Shown here piece after piece: positions 8,509 to 18,222 of a DNA stretch of 47,844 nt. The notes under the pieces are model-generated. The model worked only from the letters and a program-made list of their open reading frames with translations, was not told the DNA's origin and ran no database searches. Made by a program: the position numbers and the translations under genes. Position 1 is the stretch's first letter; every line of letters starts with the position of its first letter. The stretch spans positions 1 to 47,844 of the forward strand of contig NVTY02000019.1 of the NCBI GenBank assembly GCA_002401765.2. The letters are read 5' to 3'. Source of the stretch: Thiotrichaceae bacterium (GTDB lineage: Bacteria; Pseudomonadota; Gammaproteobacteria; SZUA-140).

Positions 8509-11151
8509 ATGAGCGAAATCGCTAAAGAGATAATCCCCATCAATATTGAAGAGGAGATGAAACGCTCCTACATGGAATACGCGATGAGCGTAATCGTCGG
8601 GCGCGCGTTGCCGGATGTTCGAGACGGTCTGAAACCCGTTCATCGCCGTGTGTTATATGCGATGCACGCCCTCGGCAATGACTGGAATAAGCCCTATAAA
8701 AAATCGGCGCGTGTGGTCGGTGATGTGATTGGTAAATACCATCCGCATGGCGATTCTGCGGTTTACGACACCATCGTTCGTATGGCACAGCCATTTTCAT
8801 TGCGTTACATGCTGGTCGATGGCCAGGGTAACTTCGGTTCGGTTGACGGTGATTCGCCAGCGGCGATGCGTTACACGGAAGTGCGTATGTCTAAGATTGC
8901 GCACGAGATGATTGCCGATCTTGAAAAAGAGACGGTTGATTTTATCCCTAACTATGATGAGTCCGAGAAAGAACCGGTCGTCTTCCCTGCGCGTATCCCA
9001 TGCCTGTTGGTGAACGGCTCGGCGGGTATTGCAGTAGGCCTTGCAACCAATATTCCACCGCACAATTTGAGCGAAGTGATCAGCGCTTGCCTGGCGGTGA
9101 TTGATGATCCTGAGATTGGTATTGCGCGTCTGCTTGATATTATTCCCGGCCCAGATTTTCCAACGGCGGCGATTATTAATGGTGTACGCGGCATTCAGGA
9201 GGCCTATTACACTGGCAGAGGGCGTATCCATATTCGTGCGCGTAGCCACTTTGAGCCTTACGGCAAGCATAACGATCGCGAGCGTATTGTCGTCACCGAA
9301 CTGCCGTACCAGGTTAATAAAGCGAATCTATTAGAGAAGATTGCACAGCTGGTTCGAGAGAAGAAACTTGAAGGTATCAGTGAGTTACGTGATGAATCTG
9401 ATAAAGACGGTATGCGGATGGTGGTTGAGCTAAAACGCGGTGAAGTGACCGAAGTGGTGCTGAACAACCTCTACAAGCACACCCAGATGCAGAATGTCTT
9501 TGGCATTAACATGGTGGCGCTGATTGATGGGCAGCCGAAGTTGCTTAATCTGAAGCAAATTCTGGAGGCGTTTGTGCGCCATCGCCGTGAGGTGGTGACA
9601 CGCCGTACCGTGTTTGAACTGCGCAAGGCGCGTGATCGTGCCCATACCCTAGAAGGGCTGGCGGTTGCGCTTACTAATATCGATGAAATCATTGCGCTAA
9701 TCAAGGCGGCGCAAAACCCAGCGGAGGCGAAGCTTCAGTTGGTCGCTAAGGCATGGCGTGCGGGTGCGGTTAGCGAGATGCTGGATCGTGCTGATGCGAC
9801 GGCGCGTCCTGAAGAGCTGGCGGTTGAGTATGGCCTGGGTGATGCGGGTTACTGCCTGTCACCGATTCAGGCGCAGGCAATTCTAGATCTGCGCCTGCAT
9901 CGCCTAACCGGGCTTGAGCAGGATAAGATCCTTAAAGAATACAGAGAGATACTCGATGTTATTGCGGAGTTACTTGAGATTATAACTAACCCGGATCGCC
10001 TCATGGAGGTGATCCGTGAAGAGTTGACTGCGATCCGTGATCAGTATGGTGATGAGCGCCGTACTGAAATCCAGACCTCCTCTCATGATCTCTCGCTGGA
10101 AGATCTAATTACTGAAGAAGATGTGGTGGTGACGCTTTCTCACGAAGGTTACGTCAAGGCACAGTCACTGGACACCTATCAGGCACAGAAGCGTGGGGGG
10201 CGTGGCAAGTCAGCAACCAATATGAAGGATGAAGACTTCATCGATAAGTTGGTGGTGACCAATACCCATGACACCATTCTATGCTTTTCTAGTCGTGGCA
10301 AGGTCTACTGGAAGAAAGTGTATGAGTTGCCACAGGCGAGCCGTACTTCGCGTGGTAAACCGATCATTAATCTGTTGCCGCTGGAAGAGGGTGAGCGCAT
10401 CAATGCAGTATTGTCGGTGCGTGAGTACGATGCTGATAAATATATCTTGATGGCAACTAGCAGCGGTGTGGTTAAAAAGACCCCGTTGGCGGATTTCTCG
10501 CGCCCGCGTTCAAACGGGATTATTGCGCTTGAGTTGCGTGATGATGATTGTCTGATTGGGGTTGATATCACCGATGGCTCAAAAGATGTGATGTTGATGA
10601 CCAGTGCCGGCAAGGCGATCCGCTTTAATGAAGAGGCGGTGCGCCCAATGGGCCGTACTGCACGTGGCGTGCGTGGCATTAAGCTGGGGCCAGACCAGCG
10701 CGCGATTGCGCTAATTGTGGTGGATGATGGCGATGTACTGACCGTGACCGAAAAGGGCTACGGCAAGCGTACCGCGATGAGTGATTATCCCGTGCATGGG
10801 CGTGGTGGCCGGGGTGTGATCTCGATTCAGACCTCGTCGCGAAACGGTAACGTGGTCGGTGCCGATCTGGTGCATGAAGATGATGAACTGATGCTCATCA
10901 CCAACGGCGGCACGCTGGTGAGAACCCGAGTAAACGAAGTCTCGATTCAGGGGCGTAATACACAGGGGGTACGTCTCATCCGCTTGAGTGATGATGAGCG
11001 ACTGGTGGGGCTGGATCGCATCGCAAATCTTTCAGCGGATGACGTTGAAGACGAGGCGGATACTGAGGCAGTCAGTGATGCAGAGGGTGGCGTTGATGAT
11101 GCGCCAGAATCACCCGTTGATAGTGCGCCAGAAGCGCCGACTGAAGATTAG
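8509..11151 (+). CDS. gyrA: DNA gyrase subunit A
   Basis: GyrA cuts and religates DNA in the A2B2 gyrase that introduces negative supercoils. The 880-residue protein has E. coli-like numbering at its N-terminus: catalytic Tyr122 in [10 protein letters not shown], and the quinolone-resistance region [14 protein letters not shown] with Ser83 and Asp87, both the drug-sensitive residues. The C-terminal beta-pinwheel carries the GyrA box as QKRGGRG (about residue 562), which marks it as gyrase rather than ParC. The tail is rich in Asp, Glu and Ala. serC follows after 52 bases, as in pseudomonads. Confidence 0.98.
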   Translation: MSEIAKEIIPINIEEEMKRSYMEYAMSVIVGRALPDVRDGLKPVHRRVLYAMHALGNDWNKPYKKSARVVGDVIGKYHPHGDSAVYDTIVRMAQPFSLRYMLVDGQGNFGSVDGDSPAAMRYTEVRMSKIAHEMIADLEKETVDFIPNYDESEKEPVVFPARIPCLLVNGSAGIAVGLATNIPPHNLSEVISACLAVIDDPEIGIARLLDIIPGPDFPTAAIINGVRGIQEAYYTGRGRIHIRARSHFEPYGKHNDRERIVVTELPYQVNKANLLEKIAQLVREKKLEGISELRDESDKDGMRMVVELKRGEVTEVVLNNLYKHTQMQNVFGINMVALIDGQPKLLNLKQILEAFVRHRREVVTRRTVFELRKARDRAHTLEGLAVALTNIDEIIALIKAAQNPAEAKLQLVAKAWRAGAVSEMLDRADATARPEELAVEYGLGDAGYCLSPIQAQAILDLRLHRLTGLEQDKILKEYREILDVIAELLEIITNPDRLMEVIREELTAIRDQYGDERRTEIQTSSHDLSLEDLITEEDVVVTLSHEGYVKAQSLDTYQAQKRGGRGKSATNMKDEDFIDKLVVTNTHDTILCFSSRGKVYWKKVYELPQASRTSRGKPIINLLPLEEGERINAVLSVREYDADKYILMATSSGVVKKTPLADFSRPRSNGIIALELRDDDCLIGVDITDGSKDVMLMTSAGKAIRFNEEAVRPMGRTARGVRGIKLGPDQRAIALIVVDDGDVLTVTEKGYGKRTAMSDYPVHGRGGRGVISIQTSSRNGNVVGADLVHEDDELMLITNGGTLVRTRVNEVSIQGRNTQGVRLIRLSDDERLVGLDRIANLSADDVEDEADTEAVSDAEGGVDDAPESPVDSAPEAPTED

Positions 11152-11203
11152 TCATTGTGAGTAACCAGTTGATCCTAATAAGACTCTTTGTAGAGGAAGC
11201 GTA

Positions 11204-12286
11204 ATGTCACCTATTTATAATTTTAGTGCAGGACCGGCCTGCCTGCCTGATGCGGTATTGAAGCAGGCGCAGGAAGAGATGACCGACTGGCACGGTATCG
11301 GTATGTCGGTGATGGAGATGAGCCACCGTGGCAAAGATTTTATATCGATTGCGGCACAGGCGGAGGCTGATCTGCGTGAACTGATGGCGATCCCTAGTAA
11401 TTATAAAGTACTCTTTTTGCAAGGTGGTGCCAGCTCGCAGTTTGCCAATGTGCCGATTAATCTGTTGCGCGGCAAAAAGGATGCGGATTATATCTACACC
11501 GGGCAGTGGTCGAAAAAGGCGATTGCTGAGGGCAAGCGCTTGTGTGATGTGAATGTGGCGGCGAGTGCCGAGGCGAGCAATTTTAGTGTGCTGCCAGTAC
11601 AGTCTGAATGGAATCTGAATAGTGACGCTGCCTATGTACATTACACCCCTAATGAGACGATTGGCGGGCTGGAGTTTCATTGGACACCCGAGACGGGTGA
11701 TGTGCCGTTAGTGGCGGATATGTCATCGACCATTCTGTCGCGTGAAATTGATGTCTCTAAATTCGGTGTAATCTATGCGGGCGCGCAGAAAAATATCGGC
11801 CCTGCCGGATTGACGGTTGTGATCATACGTGACGATCTGATTGGTGACACAGTGCCGGGTATGCCTGCGATGTGTGATTACAAAATCATGGCGGATACTG
11901 ATTCAATGTACAACACGCCGCCCACCTACGGTTGGTACCTGGCGGGGTTGGTGTTTGCGTGGTTGAAGAAAAATGGTGGGCTTGCGGCGATGGCTGAGAT
12001 CAATGCGCGTAAAGCGAAAAAGCTGTACGCAGCGATTGATGACTCTGGCTTTTACGCCAACTCAATTGACCTCAATTGCCGTTCGTTGATGAACATACCG
12101 TTTACGCTGGCGGATGCTGAACTGGATGCCGCGTTTCTGAGTGCTGCCAAAGAGGCCGGATTGATGACGTTGAAGGGCCATCGTGCGGTGGGTGGGATGC
12201 GTGCCAGCATCTATAACGCGATGCCAGAAGCGGGTGTTGATGCGCTGATTAGCTTTATGGCTGATTTCGAAAAACGTAACGGATAG
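11204..12286 (+). CDS. serC: Phosphoserine aminotransferase
   Basis: SerC converts 3-phosphohydroxypyruvate and glutamate to phosphoserine and 2-oxoglutarate, and acts on the analogous intermediate of pyridoxal phosphate synthesis. The 360-residue protein begins IYNFSAGPACLPDAVL, keeps LQGGASSQFANVP and has the PLP lysine in GVIYAGAQKNIGPAG (about residue 198). The C-terminal GGMRASIYNAMP is also characteristic. AGAGGAAG lies eight bases before the ATG. With serA just downstream, two of the three steps from 3-phosphoglycerate to serine are encoded together; serB is not in the window. Confidence 0.97.
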   Translation: MSPIYNFSAGPACLPDAVLKQAQEEMTDWHGIGMSVMEMSHRGKDFISIAAQAEADLRELMAIPSNYKVLFLQGGASSQFANVPINLLRGKKDADYIYTGQWSKKAIAEGKRLCDVNVAASAEASNFSVLPVQSEWNLNSDAAYVHYTPNETIGGLEFHWTPETGDVPLVADMSSTILSREIDVSKFGVIYAGAQKNIGPAGLTVVIIRDDLIGDTVPGMPAMCDYKIMADTDSMYNTPPTYGWYLAGLVFAWLKKNGGLAAMAEINARKAKKLYAAIDDSGFYANSIDLNCRSLMNIPFTLADAELDAAFLSAAKEAGLMTLKGHRAVGGMRASIYNAMPEAGVDALISFMADFEKRNG

Positions 12287-12295
12287 GTCGCTGCC

Positions 12296-13462
12296 ATGTA
12301 TAAAGTTCAGACGCTGAATAATATTTCTGACCTTGGTTTGAAACGTTTACCGTTGGGACAATATACGGTGGATGATGAAGTGGCGGATCCCGATGCTATT
12401 TTAGTGCGTTCTACCAAAATGCACGATATGCAGCTTTCGGATTCGCTCAAGGCGATTGGCCGTGCGGGTGCGGGCGTTAATAATATTCCGCTCGAGGCCA
12501 TGACCCAACGCGGCGTGGCGGTGTTTAATTCGCCGGGTGCGAATGCCAATGCGGTAAAAGAGCTAGTACTGGCGGGGATGTTGTTGGCGAGCCGAAATAT
12601 CTGCCAGGCGTGGGATTTCGCGCGCAATCTTGAAGGTGATGATGCCAGCATCCACAAACAGGTGGAGGCGGGCAAAAAGAATTATGTGGGTGTCGAGCTA
12701 CCGGGGCGTACTCTGGGTGTGGTGGGGCTGGGCGCGATTGGCGTGCAGGTGACCAATGCGGCGTTGAAGCTGGGCATGAATGTGATTGGTTACGACCCTA
12801 GCATCACCGTGCGCAGTGCGTGGCGGCTGTCGGCAGAGGCAACGCAGGCGCATAGTATTGAAGAGCTGTTGTCGCAGGTCGATTATGTGTCATTTCATGT
12901 GCCGTTGATTGAAGCGACCACGCATATGATCAATGCCGAGCGTATTAAACTGATGAAAGAGGGTGCGGTGGTGTTGAACTTCTCGCGTGAAGGCATTGTT
13001 GATGACGCGGCGGTGTGTGATGCGATTGAGGCGGGTAAGCTCCATTCATATGTCTGTGATTACGCCAGCAATACCTTGAAGCGTCATGAGCGGGTGATTA
13101 CCTTGCCGCATATCGGCGCATCAACGGTTGAAGCGGAAGATAACTGTGCGGTGATGGTGGTGGATCAGATTCGCGACTATCTGGAAAATGGCAATATTGT
13201 TAACTCGGTGAACTTTCCTGAGGCGGTGATGCCGCGCACTAATCAGGGTTCGCGTATCGCGATTGTTAATTCAAATGTGCCGAATATGGTGGGGCAGATT
13301 TCAACGGCGATGGCTGAGGCTAATCTCAATATTATTGACCTGTTGAATAAGTCTCGCGGTGATATCGCCTACACGCTGGCGGATGTCGAAGGGGATATTC
13401 CGCTGGATGTGATTGAAAAAATCAGAGCGATTGAGGGTGTAGTGTGTGTCCGAACGCTCTGA
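12296..13462 (+). CDS. serA: D-3-phosphoglycerate dehydrogenase
   Basis: SerA oxidises 3-phosphoglycerate with NAD to 3-phosphohydroxypyruvate, the first step of serine synthesis and the substrate for the serC product. The 388-residue protein has an N-terminal substrate domain (GRAGAGVNNIPLEAMTQRG), the NAD-binding GVVGLGAIGVQV (about residues 142-153), and catalytic Arg, Glu and His positions in the last part of the Rossmann fold (LPHIGASTVEAE). A C-terminal ACT domain (about 320-388, MVGQISTAMAEANLNI) suggests effector control. It lacks the extra ASB domain of long SerA forms. It starts nine bases after serC and is probably co-transcribed with it. Confidence 0.93.
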   Translation: MYKVQTLNNISDLGLKRLPLGQYTVDDEVADPDAILVRSTKMHDMQLSDSLKAIGRAGAGVNNIPLEAMTQRGVAVFNSPGANANAVKELVLAGMLLASRNICQAWDFARNLEGDDASIHKQVEAGKKNYVGVELPGRTLGVVGLGAIGVQVTNAALKLGMNVIGYDPSITVRSAWRLSAEATQAHSIEELLSQVDYVSFHVPLIEATTHMINAERIKLMKEGAVVLNFSREGIVDDAAVCDAIEAGKLHSYVCDYASNTLKRHERVITLPHIGASTVEAEDNCAVMVVDQIRDYLENGNIVNSVNFPEAVMPRTNQGSRIAIVNSNVPNMVGQISTAMAEANLNIIDLLNKSRGDIAYTLADVEGDIPLDVIEKIRAIEGVVCVRTL

Positions 13463-13489
13463 GTATTGTGATGGCTTGGATTGAATAAA

Positions 13490-14572
13490 ATGAAAGATAG
13501 CGGCGGTCTACAGGCAGTGCGGGTGCGCATTGATGAGATCGATGAGAAAATTCAGGCACTGATTACTGAGCGGGCCAAGTGTGCCGAGGAAGTGGCTCGG
13601 CAAAAGGGCCATGGCCCGGATGTGGTCTACTACCGTCCTGAGCGTGAGGCGCAGGTGTTGCGAGCGGTGATGGCGCGTAATGAAGGGCCGTTGGATGATG
13701 AGACCATGGCGCGTCATTTTCGTGAAATCATGTCGTCCTGTCTGGCACTTCAGTATCCGATGAAGATTGCCTTTCTGGGGCCAGCTGGGACGTTTACCGA
13801 GGCGGCGGTAACCAAACATTTTGGTAATGCAGTGACCACGGTACCGATGGTAGCGATCGATGATATCTTTCGTGAGGTAGAATCTGGTAGCGCGCACTAC
13901 GGTGTGGTACCGGTGGAAAATTCAATCGAAGGAGTCGTCAACCATACGCTTGATATGTTTATGAACTCACCGCTGAATATTTATGGTGAGGTTGAACTGC
14001 GTATTCATCATAATTTGATGAGTCGCTTGAGCGATTTAAAGTCGATTAAAAAGCTTTATGTGCACTATCAGGCGCATGCGCAGTGTCGTGGCTGGCTGGA
14101 TGCACACCTGCCGGGTATTGATTATGCGGTGGTGAGTAGTAATGCGGAGGCGGCGAGGTGTGCGGCTGAAGATGAGGGCGCGGCGGCGATTGCGGGTGAG
14201 AAGGCAGCGGAGATCTATGCGCTTGAGATATTAGCGAGTAATATTGAAGATGAGCCGGATAACACCACACGTTTTTTGGTGGTTGGTAATAACCTGGCGC
14301 AGCCGAGTGGGCAGGATAAGACCTCGTTATTGGTTTCGACCGCTAATAACCCAGGTGCGTTACACAAGCTGTTAAAGATATTTGCCGATAGTGATATCTC
14401 GATGACGCGTATCGAGTCTCGCCCGTCACGGCGTGGCATGTGGGACTATGTCTTTTTTATCGATATCGAAGGACATGTGCAGGAGCCTATTGTTGAAAAA
14501 TCACTACAACGGCTGCAAGGTGAAGGTTATATGGTTAAGGTGCTTGGTTCGTATCCCGATGCGGTACTTTAG
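13490..14572 (+). CDS. pheA: Bifunctional chorismate mutase / prephenate dehydratase (P-protein)
   Basis: PheA turns chorismate into prephenate and then phenylpyruvate on the way to phenylalanine. The N-terminal AroQ mutase domain (about residues 5-85) contains RVRIDEIDEKIQALITERA. The dehydratase domain starts at KIAFLGPAGTFTEAAV and keeps the SIEGVVN motif with the catalytic Thr region. A C-terminal ACT domain carries the phenylalanine-binding GALHKLLKIF and ESRPSRR motifs, so feedback inhibition by phenylalanine is expected. ATG 13490 is chosen; a TTG at 13481 would add three residues, and neither has a strong ribosome-binding site. Confidence 0.95.
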   Translation: MKDSGGLQAVRVRIDEIDEKIQALITERAKCAEEVARQKGHGPDVVYYRPEREAQVLRAVMARNEGPLDDETMARHFREIMSSCLALQYPMKIAFLGPAGTFTEAAVTKHFGNAVTTVPMVAIDDIFREVESGSAHYGVVPVENSIEGVVNHTLDMFMNSPLNIYGEVELRIHHNLMSRLSDLKSIKKLYVHYQAHAQCRGWLDAHLPGIDYAVVSSNAEAARCAAEDEGAAAIAGEKAAEIYALEILASNIEDEPDNTTRFLVVGNNLAQPSGQDKTSLLVSTANNPGALHKLLKIFADSDISMTRIESRPSRRGMWDYVFFIDIEGHVQEPIVEKSLQRLQGEGYMVKVLGSYPDAVL

Positions 14573-14637
14573 TACATAACCAAAGAAATGTGGCTGTTCA
14601 GATAAGCTGAATAGCGACTGAAAATTTAAGATTACTT

Positions 14638-14814
14638 GTAACTACTCAGCGAGTAGTCAAAATTAGCAGTGACTGCTCAGCTGGCTCATGAAATCTGCCA
14701 GTTCAAGGCGAAAAATGTGAGTTTATGGGTATCCCGCTCCAATCTCAGGGACACGTGTAAATGATCATTTTTTACGCTGAACTGGTGGATTTCATGGGTT
14801 AGCTGAGTAGTTAC
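14638..14814. repeat. MITE-like imperfect inverted repeat upstream of the DAHP synthase gene
   Basis: The left arm (14673-14710, ending GCCAGTTCAAGGCG) and right arm (14775-14814, beginning CGCTGAACTGGTGG) are imperfect reverse complements over about 38 bases. They enclose some 64 bases that include a small TGATCA palindrome. The outer left side also has its own hairpin (CTACTC/GAGTAG, 14642-14656), whose sequence matches the right-hand end GAGTAGTTAC. No reading frame is present. It resembles a non-autonomous element or a dispersed palindromic repeat, and would place a long hairpin in the leader of the next gene. Confidence 0.65.
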
Positions 14815-14841
14815 GATTATTTTAGGATTAGGAAAAGAGAC

Positions 14842-15858
14842 ATGATCATTATCATGAGCACCAAGGCTGCGGATGAGCAGGTAAGCGCAGTAGAAGAAAA
14901 ACTGGCCCAGATGGGCTTGAGTTCAAATGTGTCACGCGGCATTCAGCGCACTGTCATCGGCGCGATTGGCGACGAGCAGGCGGTGGATCAAGAAGCACTG
15001 GAGGCGCTGCATGGCGTTGAGAAAGTGGTGCGGGTGATGAAGCCATATAAAATCGTCGCGCGTGAGTCACATGAGGCAAACACCATTGTTGATGTGGCGG
15101 GTATTCCGATTGGTGGTAATACCGTGCAGGTGATTGCAGGGCCTTGTTCTGTTGAGACGCCCGCGCAGATGGCGGCGGCGGCTGAAGGTGTGGTGGCAGC
15201 GGGTTGCCGCCTCATGCGCGGTGGTGCATTTAAGCCGCGTACCAGCCCTTACTCTTTTCAGGGGGTGGGCGTCGATGGTCTGAGCATGTTCCGTGATGCG
15301 GCAAAGGTTCATAATCTACCGATCGTTACCGAGTTGATGGATGTGCGTATGCTTGATACCTTCCTTGAAAACAAGGTCGATGTGATTCAGATCGGCACGC
15401 GTAACATGCAGAACTTTGATCTATTGAAAGAGGTCGGTAGAACGCAGGTGCCGGTGATTCTAAAGCGTGGCATGTGTGCCACGATCTCTGAATGGCTGAT
15501 GTCTGCTGAATACATTGCGGCGGGTGGTAATCACAATATTATCTTTTGTGAACGTGGTGTGCGTTCATTCGAAACCGCGTACCGCAACATGCTTGATGTC
15601 ACTGCGATTCCAGTACTGAAACGCGAAACACATCTGCCAGTGATTGTTGACCCAAGCCATGCGGGTGGTAAGGCATGGATGGTGCCTGAGTTATCTCGCG
15701 CGGCTGTTGCTGCGGGTGCAGATGCGCTGCTGATTGAGATGCATCCTTGTCCGCAAGAAGCATGGTGTGATGCCGACCAGGCATTGAGTGCGCCGGAGCT
15801 GGCCGCGCTGATGGTTGAGTTGGGTGGCATTGCTAAAGTGCTTGGGCGCGATATTTAG
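14842..15858 (+). CDS. aroF: 3-deoxy-7-phosphoheptulonate synthase, type I-beta (Thermotoga-like)
   Basis: The enzyme joins phosphoenolpyruvate and erythrose 4-phosphate, the first committed step of aromatic amino-acid synthesis. The 338-residue protein has an N-terminal ferredoxin-like/ACT-like regulatory domain (about residues 1-70, with RTVIGAIGDE) joined to a TIM barrel with VIAGPCSVE, MRGGAFKPRTSPYSFQG, VILKRGM and VDPSHAGGKAWM. This is the Thermotoga/Bacillus class, not the three-isozyme E. coli class, so the symbol aroF follows database habit only. The N-terminal domain suggests feedback control by tyrosine or phenylalanine. Start ATG has GGAAAAGAGA just upstream. Confidence 0.93.
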   Translation: MIIIMSTKAADEQVSAVEEKLAQMGLSSNVSRGIQRTVIGAIGDEQAVDQEALEALHGVEKVVRVMKPYKIVARESHEANTIVDVAGIPIGGNTVQVIAGPCSVETPAQMAAAAEGVVAAGCRLMRGGAFKPRTSPYSFQGVGVDGLSMFRDAAKVHNLPIVTELMDVRMLDTFLENKVDVIQIGTRNMQNFDLLKEVGRTQVPVILKRGMCATISEWLMSAEYIAAGGNHNIIFCERGVRSFETAYRNMLDVTAIPVLKRETHLPVIVDPSHAGGKAWMVPELSRAAVAAGADALLIEMHPCPQEAWCDADQALSAPELAALMVELGGIAKVLGRDI

Positions 15859-15875
15859 GCTCTCGTTTTCAGCGC

Positions 15876-16751
15876 ATGACGACTCATTCTTTCTCCAGTA
15901 AACGACTCACCATTATCGGTGTGGGTCTGATTGGAGGCTCGTTGGCACGTGCACTGCACCGTGCTAATGCATGTGATGAGATTATTGGTTGTGGTCGTGA
16001 TGAGGCGCATCTGAAAAGAGCGGTTGAACTGGGCGTGATTGATCGCTACGAGGTTGACCCTGCTGCTGCCGTTAGCGGTGCCGATGTGGTGGTGTTAGCA
16101 GTACCGCTACGTGCAATGGCAACCGTGCTGACGCAGATTACCCCTGGACTTGCAGTGGATGTGGTGATTACCGATGTGGGTAGTGCCAAGGGCTGCGTGG
16201 TGGAAGAGGTACGTGCAGTATTGGGTGAGCGCCTCTGTGATTTTGTGCCGGGGCATCCCATTGCCGGTACGGAGCAGAGTGGTGTTGAGGCATCGTTTGC
16301 TGAATTGTTTGATAATCGCAGTGTGATCCTGACGCCGATTGAAGAGACCGCCCCTAGTAAGTGCGCACGCATACGCGCGATGTGGGAGAGCGTAGGTGCC
16401 AATGTTACCGAGATGGCGGTATTGCACCACGATGAGGTGTTGGCGGCCACCAGCCACCTGCCGCATCTGCTCGCATTTTCTTTGGTTAATACACTGGCCA
16501 GCCTTGATGAGCGCAAAGAGATCTTTGATTACGCGGCGGGCGGTTTTCGGGATTTTACCCGCATCGCCTCCAGTGATCCGGTGATGTGGCGTGATATCTG
16601 TCTGGAAAATCGCGATGCGTTGTTGGAAGTGTTAGCGCATTTCAATCACGACCTTAAGCAGCTTGAAGAGGCAGTGCGCGATAATGATGGCCAAGCGGTG
16701 GTTAATGTCTTCACGCGGGCCAAAACAACGCGCGATCGTTTTTGCGGTTGA
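15876..16751 (+). CDS. tyrA: Prephenate dehydrogenase
   Basis: TyrA oxidatively decarboxylates prephenate to 4-hydroxyphenylpyruvate for tyrosine synthesis. The 291-residue protein starts with a Rossmann nucleotide motif IIGVGLIGGSLARAL, keeps ITDVGSAKG, the catalytic-His region FVPGHPIAGTE, and LAATSHLPHLLAFSLV in the helical domain. It has no chorismate mutase or ACT domain and is not fused to aroA, unlike in Pseudomonas, where tyrA and aroA form one gene. It begins 17 bases after the DAHP synthase gene. Confidence 0.95.
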   Translation: MTTHSFSSKRLTIIGVGLIGGSLARALHRANACDEIIGCGRDEAHLKRAVELGVIDRYEVDPAAAVSGADVVVLAVPLRAMATVLTQITPGLAVDVVITDVGSAKGCVVEEVRAVLGERLCDFVPGHPIAGTEQSGVEASFAELFDNRSVILTPIEETAPSKCARIRAMWESVGANVTEMAVLHHDEVLAATSHLPHLLAFSLVNTLASLDERKEIFDYAAGGFRDFTRIASSDPVMWRDICLENRDALLEVLAHFNHDLKQLEEAVRDNDGQAVVNVFTRAKTTRDRFCG

Positions 16752-16776
16752 GCAATAAAATATTAAGGTGAGATTT

Positions 16777-16852
16777 GTCATCGCGAGCAGAGCGTGGCGA
16801 TCTCACTGCTAGGATTATGAGATTGCTTTGTCGTTCCACTTCTCGCAATGAC
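16777..16852. repeat. REP-like palindromic intergenic repeat
   Basis: The outer arms TGTCATCGCGAG and CTCGCAATGACA, with inner GCGATCTC and GAGATTGC arms, form a roughly 76-base interrupted palindrome. It belongs to the GTCATTGCGAG-type repeats found between genes in many bacteria. It lies between tyrA and aroA and could fold in the transcript. Confidence 0.75.
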
Positions 16853-16891
16853 AGCGCAGTGCTTTAGAAATGATGGTTAGGAATTTTAGAT

Positions 16892-18214
16892 ATGTCAGGT
16901 TCAGATTTAGTTTTCAAGGTCTCGCCAGGAGGTCATCTAAAGGGGGCTATCCGTGTCGCAGGGGATAAGTCTATTTCGCATCGTTCGATCATGTTGGGCT
17001 CGTTGGCCAATGGTGTGACGCAGATTAGTGGTTTTTTGGAGGGCGAGGATAGCTTGGCGACACTCAATGCATTTCGTACGATGGGGGTTAAAATCGAAGG
17101 GCCTGCGGATGGCAATGTCACTGTACATGGCGTTGGATTACATGGGCTTAAGGCTCCCAAAGGTGTTTTAGACTTGGGGAACTCGGGTACTTCAATGCGC
17201 TTGCTGTCAGGCCTGTTATCTGGTCAGGCGTTTGATGTGGAGATGTCGGGGGATGCTTCGTTGAACTCACGCCCGATGAAGCGCATCTCTGTGCCGCTAG
17301 GCTTGATGGGCGCGGTCGTTGAAGCGACTGACGCGGGAACGCCGCCGTTAAAAGTGAAAGGCGGTCAAGCGCTGAAGGGAATCCATTATAAAATGCCGAT
17401 GGCGAGTGCACAGGTAAAATCATCACTGTTGTTGGCCGGGCTTTATGCGCAAGGTGAGACTTGCGTGATTGAACCCGCACCGACGCGTGACCATACTGAG
17501 CGGATGTTGCAGGGCTTTGGTTATGAGGTGCGCGTGGATGGCCGCAGCGCTTGTCTGTTTGGTGGCGGTGAGCTGAAAGGAACACGTATCGATGTGCCTG
17601 CCGATATCTCATCGGCAACCTTTTTTATGGTGGGCGCGACTATCGCAGCGGACTCTGACGTGTTGTTGCAGCATGTCGGCATCAATCCCACCCGTATCGG
17701 TGTGATCAATATTTTACGCCTGATGGGCGCTGACATTGAGCTACAGAATGAGCGTGTGGTGGGTGGCGAGCCGGTCGCCGATATTCGTGTGCGCTCCAGT
17801 CAGTTGCACGGCATTCAGATTCCAGCAGAACAGGTGCCGTTGGCGATTGATGAATTCCCCGCGCTGTTTGTCGCCGCCGCCTGTGCTAAAGGTGAAACGG
17901 TGTTAACCGGGGCTGAAGAGCTACGAGTCAAAGAGACGGATCGGATTCAGGTGATGGCCGATGGGCTGAAAGCGCTGGGCGTTGACGCTGAGCCCACCGC
18001 AGATGGGATGGTGATTCGTGGTGGTGAAATGAGTGGTGGTCGCGTTGATAGTGGTGGCGACCATCGCATCGCAATGTCGTTTGCGATGGCAGCTTTGCGT
18101 GCCACAGGCGACGTTAACATTACCGATTGCGCCAATGTAAATACCTCATTTCCGGGGTTTGTTGCGCTTGCGCGTGGTGCCGGGCTGCAGATTTCAAGTC
18201 AGAACGGCGAGTAA
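16892..18214 (+). CDS. aroA: 3-phosphoshikimate 1-carboxyvinyltransferase (EPSP synthase), class II-like
   Basis: AroA transfers the enolpyruvyl group of PEP to shikimate 3-phosphate. The 440-residue protein has VAGDKSISHRSIMLGSLA near the N-terminus, the PEP-loop LGNSGTSMRLLSG, MPMASAQVKSSLLLAGL, TRDHTERMLQGFG and EELRVKETDRI. The pattern is closer to class II enzymes (Agrobacterium CP4-like: FLEGEDSLAT, RPMKRI) than to the E. coli enzyme. The loop keeps the Gly that is Ala in CP4, which in other enzymes goes with glyphosate sensitivity. It is followed by cmk after nine bases. Confidence 0.96.
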   Translation: MSGSDLVFKVSPGGHLKGAIRVAGDKSISHRSIMLGSLANGVTQISGFLEGEDSLATLNAFRTMGVKIEGPADGNVTVHGVGLHGLKAPKGVLDLGNSGTSMRLLSGLLSGQAFDVEMSGDASLNSRPMKRISVPLGLMGAVVEATDAGTPPLKVKGGQALKGIHYKMPMASAQVKSSLLLAGLYAQGETCVIEPAPTRDHTERMLQGFGYEVRVDGRSACLFGGGELKGTRIDVPADISSATFFMVGATIAADSDVLLQHVGINPTRIGVINILRLMGADIELQNERVVGGEPVADIRVRSSQLHGIQIPAEQVPLAIDEFPALFVAAACAKGETVLTGAEELRVKETDRIQVMADGLKALGVDAEPTADGMVIRGGEMSGGRVDSGGDHRIAMSFAMAALRATGDVNITDCANVNTSFPGFVALARGAGLQISSQNGE

Positions 18215-18222
18215 AATAGCGC

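Noticed and set aside
8540..10679. Several long minus-strand frames inside gyrA
   Set aside because: They are shadow frames of the GC-biased gyrA codons, with no family motif, and gyrA itself is complete.
14573..14841. Phe or Tyr attenuator before the DAHP synthase gene
   Set aside because: There is no short reading frame rich in Phe or Tyr codons and no terminator with a U-run; the structure is better read as an inverted repeat.
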